5,567 nt of DNA from Paludibacteraceae bacterium. Lineage in GTDB: Bacteria > Bacteroidota > Bacteroidia > Bacteroidales > Paludibacteraceae. Below, in pieces: positions 1 to 5,567 of this stretch. The notes below the pieces were generated by a model. It saw only the letters and a program-made list of their open reading frames with translations, made no database searches and was not told the DNA's origin. The stretch covers positions 1-5,567 of the forward strand of contig JAFYMM010000100.1 in NCBI GenBank assembly GCA_017550055.1. Reading direction: 5' to 3'. The stretch's first letter is position 1, and each line of letters begins with the position of its first letter. The position numbers were made by a program, and so were the translations under genes.

Positions 1-965
1 AATGCTTTGCACTCTTCAAATAATTCAAGAGTTTCACCTCGCACACCAACCATTACGTCAACGCCGATGAATGCATTTGGCATTACTTGTTTTATTTTGT
101 TGATTTTATATGCAAAAAGAGCAGTGTCGTATCTACGATGCATTAGTTTTAATAATTCATTGCTTCCGCTTTGTAATGGAATATGAAAATGCGGAGCAAA
201 ATGGCGTGACGATGCCACAAAATCAATTATTTCATCGGTTAGAAGGTTAGGTTCGATACTTGAAATGCGGTATCTTACTTCGCCTTCTAAATTGTCTAAT
301 GCTTGTATAAGTTCGAAGAATGTTTCACCCGTACTGCGTCCGAAATCTCCTGTGTTTACGCCTGTTAGCACTATCTCTTTGGCTCCATCTGCAATAGCCT
401 TTTCTGCTACTTTGATAGTGTCGGCAATTGAGGCATTACGGCTACGTCCGCGAGCAAAGGGTATTGTACAATATGTGCAATAATAGTCACATCCGTCTTG
501 TACTTTTAAGAAGTGGCGGGTGCGGTCATCTGCACTACATTCAGGACGGAAGTTGCGTATCTGTGCTGTGCGAACAACGTGATATTGGGCTTGTTGTTTT
601 TTCTCAATATCATTGAGAAAGTCAGTTAATACTACTTTTTCGTTTGCGCCGAGCACTAAATCAACGCCTTTTATATTTGCGATTTCTTCGGGTTTTAATT
701 GAGCATAGCATCCTGTTACTACGATGTAGGCGTTAGGGTGTTTTTTTATCATGCGGTGAATCATTTGACGACCTTTTTTGTCGGCAGTGTCGGTCACCGA
801 GCAAGTGTTTATAATTACTACGTCAGCCTCTTCATTTGCTTTGCTTGGAACGAAACCAATCTCTTTGAGTTGTCGGCCTAACGCAGACGTTTCTGCAAAG
901 TTGAGTTTGCAACCAAGTGTCTGAAATGCTATTTTCTTATTTTTGAATAATGTACTATCTGTCAT
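1..965 (-). CDS. mtaB: tRNA t6A37 methylthiotransferase MtaB, N-terminal 321 codons (3' end outside window)
   Basis: Reading the minus strand from the ATG at 965 gives an open frame to the window edge. The family is a radical-SAM methylthiotransferase that converts t6A37 to ms2t6A37 in tRNAs reading ANN codons, using two [4Fe-4S] clusters. Visible features are the N-terminal UPF0004 domain with its three cluster cysteines, Cys19 (QTLGCKLN), Cys55 (NTCSVTDTADKK) and Cys86 (VTGCYAQ), then the radical-SAM triad Cys159, Cys163 and Cys166 (DGCDYYCTYCTIP). Further motifs are LTGVNTGDFG, RISSIEPN and HIPLQSGSN. The NTGDFG and SSIEPN forms point to the MtaB (YqeV) branch rather than MiaB or RimO. Family members are about 430-450 residues, so roughly the last quarter, including the TRAM domain, lies outside. 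The start is fixed because the first cluster cysteine is only 19 codons in and the next Met is residue 68. The gene is divergent from the glycerate kinase. Confidence 0.95.
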   Translation of the reverse strand, partial: MTDSTLFKNKKIAFQTLGCKLNFAETSALGRQLKEIGFVPSKANEEADVVIINTCSVTDTADKKGRQMIHRMIKKHPNAYIVVTGCYAQLKPEEIANIKGVDLVLGANEKVVLTDFLNDIEKKQQAQYHVVRTAQIRNFRPECSADDRTRHFLKVQDGCDYYCTYCTIPFARGRSRNASIADTIKVAEKAIADGAKEIVLTGVNTGDFGRSTGETFFELIQALDNLEGEVRYRISSIEPNLLTDEIIDFVASSRHFAPHFHIPLQSGSNELLKLMHRRYDTALFAYKINKIKQVMPNAFIGVDVMVGVRGETLELFEECKA

Positions 966-972
966 AATTTTG

Positions 973-1004
973 CAAAGTTACTATTTTTTATTCTTTTAAG
1001 CAAG
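973..1004 (-). promoter_or_regulatory. mtaB promoter, Bacteroidota type
   Basis: On the minus strand, TAACTTTG at 980-973 matches the Bacteroidota -7 consensus TAnnTTTG exactly and is followed by C. A CTTG at 1004-1001 lies 20 bases upstream, the right distance for the -33 element (consensus TTTG). A perfect TTTG also exists at 1008-1005, but at 24 bases it is too far. Only seven bases (CAAAATT) separate the -7 box from the ATG, so the predicted transcript has a leader of seven bases or fewer. Confidence 0.7.
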
Positions 1005-1089
1005 CAAAAATCTCTTAAATTTCCTAAATATGTATCTATAGTGTAGATTTTGTATATTTATAAGGTGTTTTTAATTGCGATTTTTTTTG

Positions 1090-1097
1090 TAACTTTG
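1090..1097 (+). promoter_or_regulatory. Promoter -7 element for the glycerate kinase operon
   Basis: TAACTTTG followed by CA is an exact match to the Bacteroidota -7 consensus TAnnTTTG. The expected start of transcription is near 1102-1105, giving a leader of about 65-70 bases before the ATG at 1170. No convincing TTTG stands 19-21 bases upstream; the sequence there is T-rich (around 1064-1076). The box lies back to back with the mtaB promoter, so the 204-base intergenic region serves both genes. Confidence 0.65.
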
Positions 1098-1149
1098 CAA
1101 ATTGTTAGGGGGTTAGGTGTGTGATGTGAAGAATAAGGACTAATTTGCA
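1096..1149 (+). repeat. Eight-base inverted repeat flanking a G-rich leader
   Basis: TGCAAATT at 1096-1103 is the exact reverse complement of AATTTGCA at 1142-1149, separated by 38 bases. The left arm overlaps the end of the -7 box, so a transcript from that promoter would contain little of it and an RNA stem is unlikely; a protein-binding site on DNA is possible. The intervening leader holds TTAGGGGG (1105-1112) followed directly by TTAGG (1113-1117). An A/T-rich 8-mer pair may be chance. Confidence 0.3.
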
Positions 1150-1169
1150 TTTTAATAAAAAAACAATAT

Positions 1170-2297
1170 ATGAAAAAAGTTGTTATAGCAGTTGATTCGT
1201 TTAAGGGTTCTTTGTCTGCTACAGAGGTAGCAGAGGCAGTAACTAAAGCTTTTAATGAGGTTCTTCCTGATTGTGAAGTATTCTCTTTGCCATTGAGCGA
1301 TGGTGGCGAAGGTTTGACTGAGGTTTTGGTTAATCATCTTGGTGGTCGTTATCATACTATTGATGCGTTTGATCCATTGATGCGCCCTATTAAAGTGCAA
1401 TTTGGTGCAGTTGGTCGTTGTGCTATTATTGAGATGGCAGCAGCGGCAGGTCTTACTTTGTTGTCGGAAGAAGAGCGTAATCCGATGAATACTACTACTT
1501 ATGGTGTTGGTGTGATGATGCAAGCTGCATTGGATTTGGGTTATCGCAAATTCTTGATTGGCATTGGTGGTAGTGCAACTAATGATGCTGGTCTTGGTGC
1601 AATGCAGGCATTAGGATTGCGTTGTTATAATTCGCAAGGTCGTGTAATAAAAACTCCTATTACAGGAGCCATGCTTCAAGATGTTACTCACCTTGATTTG
1701 ACTTCGCTTAAGCGCAAAATGGCTGATATTGAATTGACAGTTGCTTGTGATGTTCAAAATCCGTTGTTTGGTCCTCAAGGGGCTGCTTTTATTTATGCTC
1801 CACAAAAGGGTGCTAGTGAGGAGGATGTTAAGGTTCTTGATGCTGGTCTTCGTCATATAAGCCATGTTTGGCGTCGTTGTTGTGGTGTTACGATTGAAAA
1901 TCAGCCTTGCATGGGTGCTGCTGGTGGTTTTGGTGGTGCTTTTGCAGCACTTTTGAACGCTAAACTTCGTTCGGGAATTGATTGTATTTTGGATATTCTC
2001 GATTTTGATAATTTGGTTGATGAGGCGGATTTGGTGATTACAGGTGAAGGTACTATTGATGCTCAGTCGTTGATGGGCAAAGCATTGACAGGTTTGCTCC
2101 GTCGCTCAAATCAAGCTGGAGTTCCTGTGTTGGCTATTGCTGGTCATATAGTTGATAAGGAGGCTGTTATTCGTGCTGGTGTATCGGAATGTCTTGAAGT
2201 TTCGTCTCGTTCTATTTCGCTTGAAGAGGCTATGCAACCTGATATGGCGCGTCAGAATATTATTTCAGTTATATCTAATTGGATAAAAGTGGATTGA
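1170..2297 (+). CDS. glxK: Glycerate kinase (GlxK/GarK family)
   Basis: A 375-residue cytoplasmic enzyme, the usual family length, that phosphorylates D-glycerate with ATP. The GlxK/GarK type makes 2-phosphoglycerate, which enters glycolysis at enolase. Motifs seen in order are DSFKGSLSA (9-17), SDGGEG (43-48), GIGGSATNDAGLG (131-143), CDVQNPLFGP with a following GAA (193-206), GAAGGFGGA (249-257) and TGEGTIDAQS with a lysine close behind (291-304). These are the conserved glycine-rich and acidic signatures of the family, and none is disrupted. The ATG at 1170 begins the canonical MKKVVIAVDSFKGS N-terminus. Upstream is A-rich with no Shine-Dalgarno, as is normal in Bacteroidota. Its stop overlaps the start of the next gene, so the two are probably translated together, although no metabolic link to the outer-membrane genes is apparent. 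The symbol is by family; the glycerate source (glyoxylate, serine or sugar acids) cannot be read from the context. Confidence 0.93.
   Translation: MKKVVIAVDSFKGSLSATEVAEAVTKAFNEVLPDCEVFSLPLSDGGEGLTEVLVNHLGGRYHTIDAFDPLMRPIKVQFGAVGRCAIIEMAAAAGLTLLSEEERNPMNTTTYGVGVMMQAALDLGYRKFLIGIGGSATNDAGLGAMQALGLRCYNSQGRVIKTPITGAMLQDVTHLDLTSLKRKMADIELTVACDVQNPLFGPQGAAFIYAPQKGASEEDVKVLDAGLRHISHVWRRCCGVTIENQPCMGAAGGFGGAFAALLNAKLRSGIDCILDILDFDNLVDEADLVITGEGTIDAQSLMGKALTGLLRRSNQAGVPVLAIAGHIVDKEAVIRAGVSECLEVSSRSISLEEAMQPDMARQNIISVISNWIKVD
2294..2297 (+). other. TTGA stop/start overlap (translational coupling)
   Basis: The TGA stop of the glycerate kinase (2295-2297) shares bases with the TTG proposed as start of the outer-membrane protein gene (2294-2296). 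This is the TTG version of the common ATGA coupling junction. It explains how a gene with a weak start codon and no Shine-Dalgarno could be translated, by ribosomes ending the upstream frame. The alternative TTG at 2279 would give a 19-base overlap and the same conclusion. Confidence 0.6.
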
Positions 2298-3106
2298 AAA
2301 AAATATTTTTTATATTGATATTTAATTTCCTGTATTTGAGTCAAGTTTTGGCTCAGGTACAGGAAATTTTGCCTTTGGGCGTAGCTCCTGCGGGAGCAGA
2401 TGTGGTGTTTACGGAGCGGTGGTTGGCTTTTGCTAATCCTGCCACTTTGGCGCGAGAGGAGTCGGTGATGGCTTCGGTGGGGTATGAGAATCGTTATTTT
2501 TCGTCGGAGTTGTCGGATGAATATCTTTCTGTTGCAGTTCCGTCAAAGTTTTTTAATGTGGGTGGTGCGTTTAAGTTTTTTGGTTATGCTGATTATCATG
2601 AGATGATGGCGGCTTTGACTGTTGCTCGTAAGTTTGGTGTTGTGGCGATGGGCATTGAGTTTGATTATTTTAATATGTTTTTGCCTGATGAGGTGGGATA
2701 TCGTCATGCTTTTACGGCACAGGTGGGTTTGCAGTTGGATGTTACGGAGAGGTGTGTTGTGGGTTTTAGGATGTTTAATCCTTCGTTTTCGCAGATTGAT
2801 TATAATGATGTTGCGAGAAAGTTGCCCGTGATGATGCATGTTGGGTGTAATTATCAGTTTGTTGATGATTTGGATTTGTTGGTTGAGGTGGGTTATGTGC
2901 TTGATAGGGGAGTTGATTGGGCTGTGGGGATGGAGTATAGGCTTATGTCGGAATTGCTTGTGCGAGCTGGAGCTCGTGGTAGCGATTATGTGATTCCTTC
3001 GTTGGGGGTTGGTGTTTGTTTTGCTGGATTTAGGTTTGATTTGACTGCCGAGGCGGATTTTCGCATAGGTTTGTCGCTATTGTCAAATCTTTCGTATAAA
3101 TTTTGA
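2294..3106 (+). CDS. Outer-membrane beta-barrel protein, PorV/PorQ (FadL-like) type, uncharacterised
   Basis: A 270-residue secreted protein. From the TTG at 2294 it starts MKKIFFILIF and has a compact signal peptide ending in VLA with a likely cut before Gln21, a favoured site in this phylum. No in-frame ATG occurs until codon 59, which would lose the signal, so a TTG start is needed. A second TTG at 2279 would add five residues (MDKSG) and is the alternative. The mature part shows a GAD...NPATLA segment (Asn48-Pro49-Ala50) like the N-terminal GG...NPA region of PorV/PorQ proteins. Alternating hydrophobic strands follow, and the chain ends in SYKF, a terminal aromatic typical of barrels inserted by BamA. 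PorV-family proteins shuttle or anchor type IX secretion substrates, but this one is short and diverged, so that role is not claimed. Codon use is very rich in TTG, GTG and G-ending codons. The start overlaps the kinase stop by four bases, and a 126-base gap precedes the next gene. Confidence 0.8.
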   Translation: MKKIFFILIFNFLYLSQVLAQVQEILPLGVAPAGADVVFTERWLAFANPATLAREESVMASVGYENRYFSSELSDEYLSVAVPSKFFNVGGAFKFFGYADYHEMMAALTVARKFGVVAMGIEFDYFNMFLPDEVGYRHAFTAQVGLQLDVTERCVVGFRMFNPSFSQIDYNDVARKLPVMMHVGCNYQFVDDLDLLVEVGYVLDRGVDWAVGMEYRLMSELLVRAGARGSDYVIPSLGVGVCFAGFRFDLTAEADFRIGLSLLSNLSYKF

Positions 3107-3120
3107 TTTTTTGAGGGTGG

Positions 3121-3227
3121 CTTATTGTATTTTTAGGGGTATTTTGCAGGTATGGTTATCCTATGATGAAGGTTGCTTGAAGTATGCTAAATCCTATGTT
3201 AAAATTTAGGGGGACTTATTGTATTTT
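3121..3227 (+). repeat. Nested short direct repeats in the 126-base spacer
   Basis: Three pairs of direct repeats fill the spacer in mirrored order. CTTATTGTATTTT lies at 3121-3133 and 3215-3227, TTTAGGGG at 3132-3139 and 3205-3212, and ATCCTATG at 3158-3165 and 3191-3198. All are same-strand copies, so they do not form a hairpin. No exact TAnnTTTG promoter box and no terminator stem were found in the spacer; TATTTTGC at 3140-3147 is a near miss, one T short. The repeats might be regulatory sites or the remains of a duplication. Confidence 0.45.
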
Positions 3228-3232
3228 ATCGA

Positions 3233-5305
3233 ATGAAAATTGGGTTGAATTTTTGGTTATGTAGAAGGCTATTTTTTGTGATATTGATGTTGTTTATGTC
3301 GGTATCGCTGGCTTGTGCAGATAGGTTTTCGTTCGACCAATTTTATGGTTTGGTTCTTGATTATTTGGGTGAGGATGATTCGGGCGAGGCGTTGGATGTG
3401 CAGGATTTGGAGTTGCGTTTGCGGAGGGTGTATGACAATCCGATTGATTGGAACAGTGCGACTCGGCAGCAATTTGAGGATTTGCAATTTGTGGGAGATA
3501 GGATGATTGAGGAACTTTTGTTTTATGCTGATTATTATGGTCCAGTGCGCTCGTTGGCTGAGTTGCGATTGGTTGATGATATTGAGTCGCCCTTGCTGTT
3601 GTTGCTCCCGATGGTGATGTGCGTTGTAGAACTTGCTGATACAGTGCGTTGGGCAGATGCGTTTCGTTATACGAAACATAAATTGGCGTTGCGGTCGGAT
3701 GTAGTGTTAGAACAGCGTAAGGGTTATGAATCGGGGCATTATCTTGGTGAGCAGTTTCGGCTATTAGGGCGTTATGATTTTGAGGCAGGTAATAATTTTA
3801 GGGTTGGAGTTACAACAGAGTCAGATGCAGGTGAGCCATGGTTTAAGGATGGGGGTAGAGGTTTTGATTTGTATCGTTTTTTTGTAGAAGCATCTAATAT
3901 TGCGGAGGTTAGTCGTGTTGTTGTAGGTAGTTATCGAGTCGGTTTTGGGCGAGGACTTTTGTTTGGTCAGCAGGCGTATGGTGATAGATTGTCGCAAGTG
4001 CTGAATCGGAATTCATCGTCGTATGGAGTGAGTGGTTATGGTGGAGTGTCGGAACAGCCAACACTTTTTGGTGGAGCAGCGAAACTTGAATTTAATAGAT
4101 TGTCGGTTACACCTTTCTATAGCTATACTGCACTTGATGCGGATACTGCGGGTGGCGTATGGCACTCATTTTCGGAGTCGGGGTATCATCGTACGACGAC
4201 TGAGATTGAGCGTCGAGGGACATTGGGGTTGCATACAATAGGTGCGAATGCGTCGTATAATCAGCGATATTATAGTGTGGGAATGACTGCGTATGGTGGA
4301 TTTTTTACGTTGCCAGCTGTGTTAGGGAATGGAGATTGGAAGGCAAATGATTTTGAGGGAGATAGGCAGTGGGGAGTCTCGTTAGATTATGCTTTTCATA
4401 GGAGCAAAGTGTGGTTTTCGGGCGAAACAGCATTGAGTCAGGGTTTTGCGTTGGCAACTACTAATACTTTGTTGGTGCGTCCTTTGAGCGAATTGCAATT
4501 TGCCGTAACACATCGTTATTTTTCGCCAAAATATCATGCCTTTTGGGCAAATGCGTCATCGTCGTTGTCGGGCGTAAATGCTGAACATGGTGCAAGTTTT
4601 GCGATGCAAGTGCCTGTTGGTAGAGCAAAGAATTTGTCATTTTTGGCAGATGTTTATAAACCATTGTGGGCATCGACAACTATGTCGGCCACGCAAATTG
4701 GTTATGAGTTACGTTCGCAATTTCAAGGTGTATTTAATTCGGATAAAACACTTTATGCATCGTTGCGTTATAAGATGAGACCAGCGTGGTATAGCGAGGA
4801 AGATTGGCATATTTCGCAGTCGTCAACAGATAGAGTAGGGCAATTGTATTTGAAATTTTCATACGCAATGTTGAATTGTCGTTTTGTGACGGGCGGTCAA
4901 GCTAATTTGGCTCAAGAGAATATTTTAGGCGAATTTACCAAACCTGCGTTTGGATGGTTGTTTTATCAAGATGTGGCGTATGATGTAGAAGTGGTGCCGT
5001 TGCGATTGAAGGCTCGGATGGCTTTGTATGGAGCACCTACGTGGGCAAATAGATTTTATTTGTATGAGTCGGATGTGCCAATGGCTGGTTATGTGCCAGC
5101 AATGTATGGGTCGGCATTTAGATGGTATTTGATGGCAGATTATAAATTTAAGTTTGGACTTACGGCAGCATTGCGTATTGCACAAACTATTTATTCTGAT
5201 AGAGAAGTTATTGGCTCATCGCACGACCAAATAGATAAACCACATAAAACAGATGTTCATATTTTGCTTTCGTATGAAATAAAAAACACGCAAAGGGCGT
5301 TATAG
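3233..5305 (+). CDS. Secreted helix-hairpin-helix (ComEA-type) plus outer-membrane beta-barrel protein, function unknown
   Basis: A 690-residue protein of a family I recognise as widespread in Bacteroidota but without an assigned function. Residues 1-29 are a signal peptide with a basic RR and hydrophobic core, and a likely type I cut after ACA (Ala29). Residues 69-127 form a ComEA-like helix-hairpin-helix segment. IDWNSAT (71-77) matches the lNiNtAs opening, FVGDR (86-90) is the first hairpin, GP at 103-104 and SLAEL (107-111) match the usual linker, and LVDDIES stands where a second, glycine-poor hairpin would be. From about residue 148 to the end the sequence is strand-rich with aromatic residues, including the family block GSYRVGFGRGLLFG (232-245) and FGGAAKLEF (279-287), consistent with an outer-membrane barrel. 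The chain ends in a polar tail after LLSYEI rather than in an aromatic. ComEA binds double-stranded DNA in competence, but DNA binding here is inference. It follows the PorV-like gene in the same direction and is probably in the same operon. Confidence 0.85.
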   Translation: MKIGLNFWLCRRLFFVILMLFMSVSLACADRFSFDQFYGLVLDYLGEDDSGEALDVQDLELRLRRVYDNPIDWNSATRQQFEDLQFVGDRMIEELLFYADYYGPVRSLAELRLVDDIESPLLLLLPMVMCVVELADTVRWADAFRYTKHKLALRSDVVLEQRKGYESGHYLGEQFRLLGRYDFEAGNNFRVGVTTESDAGEPWFKDGGRGFDLYRFFVEASNIAEVSRVVVGSYRVGFGRGLLFGQQAYGDRLSQVLNRNSSSYGVSGYGGVSEQPTLFGGAAKLEFNRLSVTPFYSYTALDADTAGGVWHSFSESGYHRTTTEIERRGTLGLHTIGANASYNQRYYSVGMTAYGGFFTLPAVLGNGDWKANDFEGDRQWGVSLDYAFHRSKVWFSGETALSQGFALATTNTLLVRPLSELQFAVTHRYFSPKYHAFWANASSSLSGVNAEHGASFAMQVPVGRAKNLSFLADVYKPLWASTTMSATQIGYELRSQFQGVFNSDKTLYASLRYKMRPAWYSEEDWHISQSSTDRVGQLYLKFSYAMLNCRFVTGGQANLAQENILGEFTKPAFGWLFYQDVAYDVEVVPLRLKARMALYGAPTWANRFYLYESDVPMAGYVPAMYGSAFRWYLMADYKFKFGLTAALRIAQTIYSDREVIGSSHDQIDKPHKTDVHILLSYEIKNTQRAL

Positions 5306-5321
5306 TTTTGAATAAAATTTG

Positions 5322-5329
5322 TAACTTTG
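5322..5329 (+). promoter_or_regulatory. Promoter -7 element for the prolyl-tRNA deacylase gene
   Basis: TAACTTTG followed by CA is the third exact copy in the window of the Bacteroidota -7 box. It begins 17 bases after the preceding stop codon. Transcription would start near 5334-5337, giving a leader of about 42-45 bases that is almost wholly A and T (5341-5378) with no Shine-Dalgarno. A TTTG at 5307-5310 is only 11 bases upstream, too close for a -33 element, and no good one is seen at 19-21 bases. This separates the gene from the upstream operon. Confidence 0.65.
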
Positions 5330-5378
5330 CACACTATGTGATAAAAAATAATTTTTTAATTTTTAATCTTTTATTATA

Positions 5379-5567
5379 ATGAATGGGGAACCAAAACTTT
5401 ATGAGCTTCTTGAACAATTAGGGATTGAATATCAATATATAGAGCATCCAGAAGCACCTACAATTGAAATAGCAAAGCAATATTGGGCTGGGCATGATGC
5501 TCGACATTGTAAAAATCTATTTTTTAGAAATCATAAGGGAAATCAGCATTATTTGGTATTGCTTGAT
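5379..5567 (+). CDS. proX: Prolyl-tRNA editing deacylase (ProX/YbaK superfamily), N-terminal 63 codons
   Basis: An open frame from the ATG at 5379 runs off the window after 63 codons (MNGEPKLYELLEQLGI...HYLVLLD). It matches the N-terminus of the ProX/PrdX branch of the YbaK superfamily, free-standing cytoplasmic enzymes that hydrolyse mischarged Ala-tRNA(Pro) left by prolyl-tRNA synthetase. Diagnostic features are the helix LYELLEQLGIEYQYIEHP, the APTIE segment (26-30) and CKNLFFRNHKG (44-54), which carries the conserved active-site lysine (Lys45) and the adjacent Asn46. Complete members are about 160-170 residues, so about 60 percent, including the C-terminal part of the active site, lies outside. 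The start is supported by alignment with the family N-terminus and the A/T-rich leader. It has its own promoter and is not obviously linked to the outer-membrane genes. A YbaK-type Cys-tRNA(Pro) deacylase is less likely, given the KNLFFRNHKG form. Confidence 0.88.
   Translation, partial: MNGEPKLYELLEQLGIEYQYIEHPEAPTIEIAKQYWAGHDARHCKNLFFRNHKGNQHYLVLLD

Noticed and set aside
265..881. Three short plus-strand open frames (265-483, 428-616, 699-881)
   Set aside because: All lie opposite mtaB, whose cluster motifs are intact on the minus strand, and none resembles a known protein.
1124..1129. ATG-TGA minimal start-stop in the kinase leader as an attenuating upstream frame
   Set aside because: A start-stop pair is expected by chance in a leader of this length, and there is no attenuator hairpin or ribosome-binding context.
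1152..1523. Minus-strand open frame opposite the glycerate kinase
   Set aside because: It lies antisense to a fully conserved enzyme, and its His/Thr/Asn-rich translation is the usual shadow of G/T-rich coding DNA. The same holds for the minus-strand frames at 1611-1865, 2543-2839, 3269-3679, 4461-4679 and 4925-5185.
3152..3180. Overlapping four- and five-codon frames (MVIL and MKVA) as leader peptides
   Set aside because: They are too short, have no run of regulatory codons and have no downstream hairpin; chance is sufficient.
3305..3322. Lipoprotein signal (SLAC, Cys28) in the helix-hairpin-helix/barrel protein
   Set aside because: Position -3 is Ser rather than Leu, and ACA before Asp30 is a good type I cleavage site. 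A beta-barrel also does not need a lipid anchor.
5288..5300. ACGC-AAAGG-GCGT hairpin at the end of the 690-residue protein gene as a terminator
   Set aside because: The stem is only four base pairs, it lies inside the last codons, and it is followed by TATAGTTTT rather than a clean T run.

Overview
The window looks like chromosomal DNA of a Bacteroidota bacterium, most likely order Bacteroidales. Three intergenic regions carry the group's housekeeping -7 promoter element (TAnnTTTG, each time as TAACTTTGCA). None of the genes has a clear Shine-Dalgarno sequence, and start codons sit behind A/T-rich leaders instead. Two secreted outer-membrane proteins belong to families typical of the phylum, and the encoded proteins are all of Bacteroidales type. 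Genus cannot be fixed from the sequence alone.

Layout. Bases 1-965 (minus strand) hold the first 321 codons of mtaB, a radical-SAM tRNA methylthiotransferase, cut by the window edge. Bases 966-1169 are a divergent promoter region. On the plus strand follow a complete glycerate kinase (1170-2297), a PorV/FadL-like outer-membrane barrel protein (2294-3106) that starts at a TTG overlapping the kinase stop codon, a 126-base spacer with short nested direct repeats, and a 690-residue secreted protein (3233-5305) that joins a ComEA-type helix-hairpin-helix segment to a long outer-membrane beta-barrel region. A fresh promoter at 5322-5329 precedes a prolyl-tRNA editing deacylase (ProX/YbaK superfamily), cut at codon 63 by the window end.

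How the genes relate. mtaB and proX are housekeeping genes for tRNA modification and translation quality control, each with its own promoter. The kinase and the PorV-like gene are almost certainly one transcript with coupled translation, and the helix-hairpin-helix gene probably continues that operon. The pairing of two outer-membrane proteins, one of them carrying a fold usually associated with DNA binding, is the most interesting thing here. It looks like an uncharacterised envelope complex, but no sequence evidence fixes its substrate. No CRISPR array, insertion sequence, tRNA, rRNA or phage gene was seen.
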